NCBI GenBank assembly: GCA_030612905.1
Contig: JAUWNA010000099.1
Location: forward strand, 1-7,113
DNA length: 7,113 nt
Origin: Promethearchaeota archaeon
GTDB taxonomy: Archaea; Asgardarchaeota; Lokiarchaeia; Sigyniarchaeales; SOKP01
Direction of reading: 5' to 3'
A program made the position numbers and the translations under genes. Positions 5,500 to 7,113 of this stretch are shown in pieces; positions within the stretch are counted from its first letter, which is position 1, and the number at the start of each line of letters is the position of its first letter. The notes below the pieces were generated by a model. It saw nothing but the letters and a program-made list of their open reading frames with translations. It made no database searches and had not been told where the DNA came from.

Positions 5500-6413
5500 G
5501 GTAAAAGTATAGGAAATACCCAAACAACTAACGAATTATATATGTAATAAGCACCAAAAAGAATTATAATTATTATTCTAATCTGCTTTTTTCTTTTTCC
5601 TTCTGTTAAGCTTTCGAAAAAAATGATATATAAGAAGCTAATAAACATTAAATGAGAAGGTTGTAAAGCTTTCCAAAGAATCGAGTCTACTACTGTTAGA
5701 CCTTGAACGTTTGTATCACTACTCAGCCAATTGTTTAACATCTGTGAAAGAAAATCTGGAAATATAAGGTAAGGTAGACAGATAATAAAGAATGGAATAA
5801 GATAATATAGTAGGTCCCTAAATTTAATTTTCCTTGCAACCATAATTACCGGAAGGTACAAAAGCGAATTGATCTTAAATGTAGCAAGAGTAAAAAAAAT
5901 TCCAGCAAATAATTTTTCATCTTCATTTACAAAAGAATAGGACAGAAATAGAAAAAATAGTATTATAAAATTGACATTATTAAACCATCCATCAATTAGA
6001 TAACCTATTGTTAATAAACCGTAAAAAATAAAAAGATCCTTTCGATTTCCAAATATTTTATAAGATTTTAATATAATATAACTCACAGAAATTAATCTTA
6101 AAGCATCCCATACATAAACTCCAATCTCAAAAGGAATTAACCCCATAGGTAAAAACAAGAAGTACCAAAAATATAGATAGTATGGTGGCCAATCAGGAAT
6201 TCCAGAGGGCATTTCCGCAATTTTATAAAAATCTCTTAAGCCATTATGGAACCCTCTTAATAATATATTAAAATCGACATCGCGAGAGATTTCTAATAAT
6301 AGTGGAAAATCATATAAATTGATAAGAATCCTTAAAGCAATAAATAAAACGGTGATAAAGGCTAAAAAACATATGAAATATTTATGAAAAGGGTACTCTC
6401 TCTCAATTCTCAT
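5496..6413 (-). CDS. Polytopic membrane protein, probable GT87-like (GT-C) glycosyltransferase
   Basis: A 305-residue protein with about eight or nine hydrophobic segments (near 11-31, 79-97, 105-117, 127-142, 146-161, 169-193, 201-218, 254-270 and 278-303). The layout resembles GT87/DUF2029 polyprenyl-phosphate-sugar-dependent transferases. An acidic Asp45-x-Asp47 lies in the first external loop. Asp74-Trp-Pro-Pro-Tyr stands where the family has a Tyr-Pro-Pro signature. FNNVNFIILFFL (144-155) corresponds to the 'GQxN' helix, and LATFKINSLLYLP (176-188) to the 'K-P' helix followed by a basic loop (ARKIKFRD). The usual GQ and the Pro after Lys are not kept, and the protein is shorter than the roughly 400 residues common in the family, so assignment is tentative. 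The likely role would be adding mannose-like sugars to lipids or proteins on the outer face of the membrane. The gene converges on mutS with overlapping stop codons and diverges from mutL. No signal peptide beyond the first membrane helix. Confidence 0.55.
   Translation of the reverse strand: MRIEREYPFHKYFICFLAFITVLFIALRILINLYDFPLLLEISRDVDFNILLRGFHNGLRDFYKIAEMPSGIPDWPPYYLYFWYFLFLPMGLIPFEIGVYVWDALRLISVSYIILKSYKIFGNRKDLFIFYGLLTIGYLIDGWFNNVNFIILFFLFLSYSFVNEDEKLFAGIFFTLATFKINSLLYLPVIMVARKIKFRDLLYYLIPFFIICLPYLIFPDFLSQMLNNWLSSDTNVQGLTVVDSILWKALQPSHLMFISFLYIIFFESLTEGKRKKQIRIIIIILFGAYYIYNSLVVWVFPILLP
5587..5598 (+). terminator. T-rich candidate terminator for mutS
   Basis: T6-C-T5 on the plus strand lies about 90 bp past the mutS stop, inside the 3' part of the opposing membrane protein gene. 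It is the first good oligo-T stretch a mutS transcript would meet. If used, the mutS mRNA overlaps the opposing gene by about 100 nt. Confidence 0.35.
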
Positions 6414-6460
6414 TTTATTAAAATACTAATGGTAATATTATTAAAATGAATATTCTAAAG

Positions 6461-6469
6461 TATTTATAA
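6461..6469 (-). promoter_or_regulatory. TATA-like element upstream of the membrane protein gene
   Basis: On the minus strand TTATAAATA lies about 52 nt before the ATG at 6413, which would give a leader of roughly 25-30 nt. A second, weaker AT box near 6440 would give a leaderless transcript. No Shine-Dalgarno is seen before the ATG. The choice between them cannot be made from sequence alone. Confidence 0.3.
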
Positions 6470-6520
6470 CGATTTAAAAGACTTACTTTAGAATTTTAAC
6501 TTCATTAGAAATGATCAAAA

Positions 6521-6567
6521 AATCAAATTTATTTAAACTTTAATAGAGTATTATTTTAAATTTGATT
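6521..6567. repeat. 11-bp inverted repeat in the divergent region before mutL
   Basis: AATCAAATTTA (6521-6531) is mirrored perfectly by TAAATTTGATT (6557-6567) with 25 bp between the arms. It lies about midway between the membrane protein start (6413) and the mutL start (6623). It could be a regulator site shared by the two divergent genes. In such AT-rich DNA a chance match is quite possible. Confidence 0.35.
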
Positions 6568-6622
6568 AAGATGTGAAAGATATTAACTTAAAAAAATTAA
6601 TAGAAATGAAATTCTCAAAAAA

Positions 6623-7113
6623 TTGAAAAGAAATAAAATTAAGAAAATAGATGACGCTGAAAAGATCGCAGCTGGAGAGGTAGTAGAAAGACCAGCCAAT
6701 GTCGTGAAGGAATTAATTGAAAATAGTATAGATGCTGGAGCGAAAGAAATTCGAATTATTGTTAAAAAAGCTGGAAAAATCTTAATCCATATTATAGACG
6801 ACGGCATTGGTATTCCTCCTGATGAGATTGTAATAGCATTTGAGCGCCATACAAGTAGTAAAATTAACAGATTTGAAGATTTAGAGGTTTTATCTACTTT
6901 AGGATTTAGGGGGGAGGCTTTAGCTAGTATTGCAGCTGTTAGTCAAGTTGAAATAACTACAAGGATTAAGGAAGAAGAAAGAGGAGTAAAATTAATATTA
7001 GAAGATAGAAAAATTATTGATAAAAAAGAAATTTATTGTCCCATTGGAACAGATATCAAGGTTAAAAATTTGTTTTACAATATTCCGGCTCGACAAAAGT
7101 TTCTAAAAAAAGA
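6623..7113 (+). CDS. mutL: DNA mismatch repair protein MutL, N-terminal part (runs off window)
   Basis: MutL couples MutS mismatch recognition to strand incision using a GHKL ATPase. The 163 visible residues contain every N-terminal motif: KIAAGEVVERPA (14-25), KELIENSIDAGA (29-40) with catalytic Glu30 and Mg-binding Asn34, DDGIGIP (59-65), FERHTSSKI (73-81), TLGFRGEALASI (92-103) and LFYNIPARQKF (150-160). The frame is open back to a TAA at 6584-6586, but there is no ATG or GTG in it. The TTG at 6623 puts a conventional short MutL N-terminus (MKRNKIKKID) before the first motif and is the best start; no Shine-Dalgarno precedes it. The spacing between KIKKID and KIAAGEV is a residue or two shorter than in typical MutL. 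The C-terminal half, including any DQHAxxExxxxE endonuclease motif, lies beyond the edge. mutS is upstream on the same strand but separated by an opposing gene. Confidence 0.95.
   Translation, partial: MKRNKIKKIDDAEKIAAGEVVERPANVVKELIENSIDAGAKEIRIIVKKAGKILIHIIDDGIGIPPDEIVIAFERHTSSKINRFEDLEVLSTLGFRGEALASIAAVSQVEITTRIKEEERGVKLILEDRKIIDKKEIYCPIGTDIKVKNLFYNIPARQKFLKK

Noticed and set aside
6583..6807. Minus-strand open frame of 74 codons
   Set aside because: It is antisense to the mutL N-terminus, whose plus-strand frame carries all the GHKL motifs. The hydrophobic translation merely reflects the complement of Lys-rich codons.
1..7113. CRISPR array, tRNA, rRNA, insertion sequence or defence system
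   Set aside because: No regularly spaced repeats, cloverleaf, rRNA motifs, transposase or terminal inverted repeats with target duplication were seen. The gene content is lipid metabolism, mismatch repair and a membrane protein.

Overview
This 7.1-kb, visibly AT-rich window reads as a piece of an archaeal chromosome, most plausibly from the Asgard (Promethearchaeota) group. The archaeal reading rests on two things seen here. None of the five gene starts in the window has a convincing Shine-Dalgarno sequence. Two of them have an archaeal-style BRE/TATA element centred about 26 nt upstream of the ATG, the geometry of leaderless transcripts. The Asgard assignment is an inference from gene content (bacterial-type MutS/MutL with duplicated enoyl-CoA hydratase-family genes) and is only moderately secure.

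Left part (1-2253): the 3' end of an alpha/beta hydrolase of the monoacylglycerol lipase/lysophospholipase type runs rightward. It converges on two tandem enoyl-CoA hydratase/isomerase-family genes on the minus strand. The two are about 58% identical in protein and were duplicated together with their promoter region. The core promoter is better conserved (47 of 51 positions) than the coding sequence. The downstream copy (477-1262) has lost one of the two acidic residues that hydratases use for catalysis; the other copy (1462-2253) keeps both.

Middle (2254-5499): a 333-bp divergent intergenic region holds the duplicated promoter, an orphan T12 tract and a perfect 16-bp direct repeat with a 30-bp period. 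It leads into a complete mutS1 of 970 codons. MutS has all canonical domains, a Lys-rich coiled-coil insertion near the C-terminus and a clamp-binding-like pentapeptide. A few normally near-invariant ATPase residues are substituted.

Right part (5496-7113): a polytopic membrane protein, probably a GT-C/GT87-like glycosyltransferase, lies on the minus strand between mutS and mutL, and its stop codon overlaps that of mutS. Beyond a 209-bp divergent intergenic region with an 11-bp inverted repeat, mutL begins on the plus strand. It has no in-frame ATG; the best start is TTG at 6623. It runs off the right edge after all the N-terminal GHKL ATPase motifs.

Functionally there are two themes: acyl-lipid/acyl-CoA metabolism on the left and methyl-independent mismatch repair on the right. 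No mobile element, CRISPR array, tRNA or rRNA was recognised. No clearly new multi-gene system is visible. The best leads are the diverged ECH-family pair, the MutS C-terminal insertion with its clamp-like motif, and the mutS/mutL pair split by an opposing gene.
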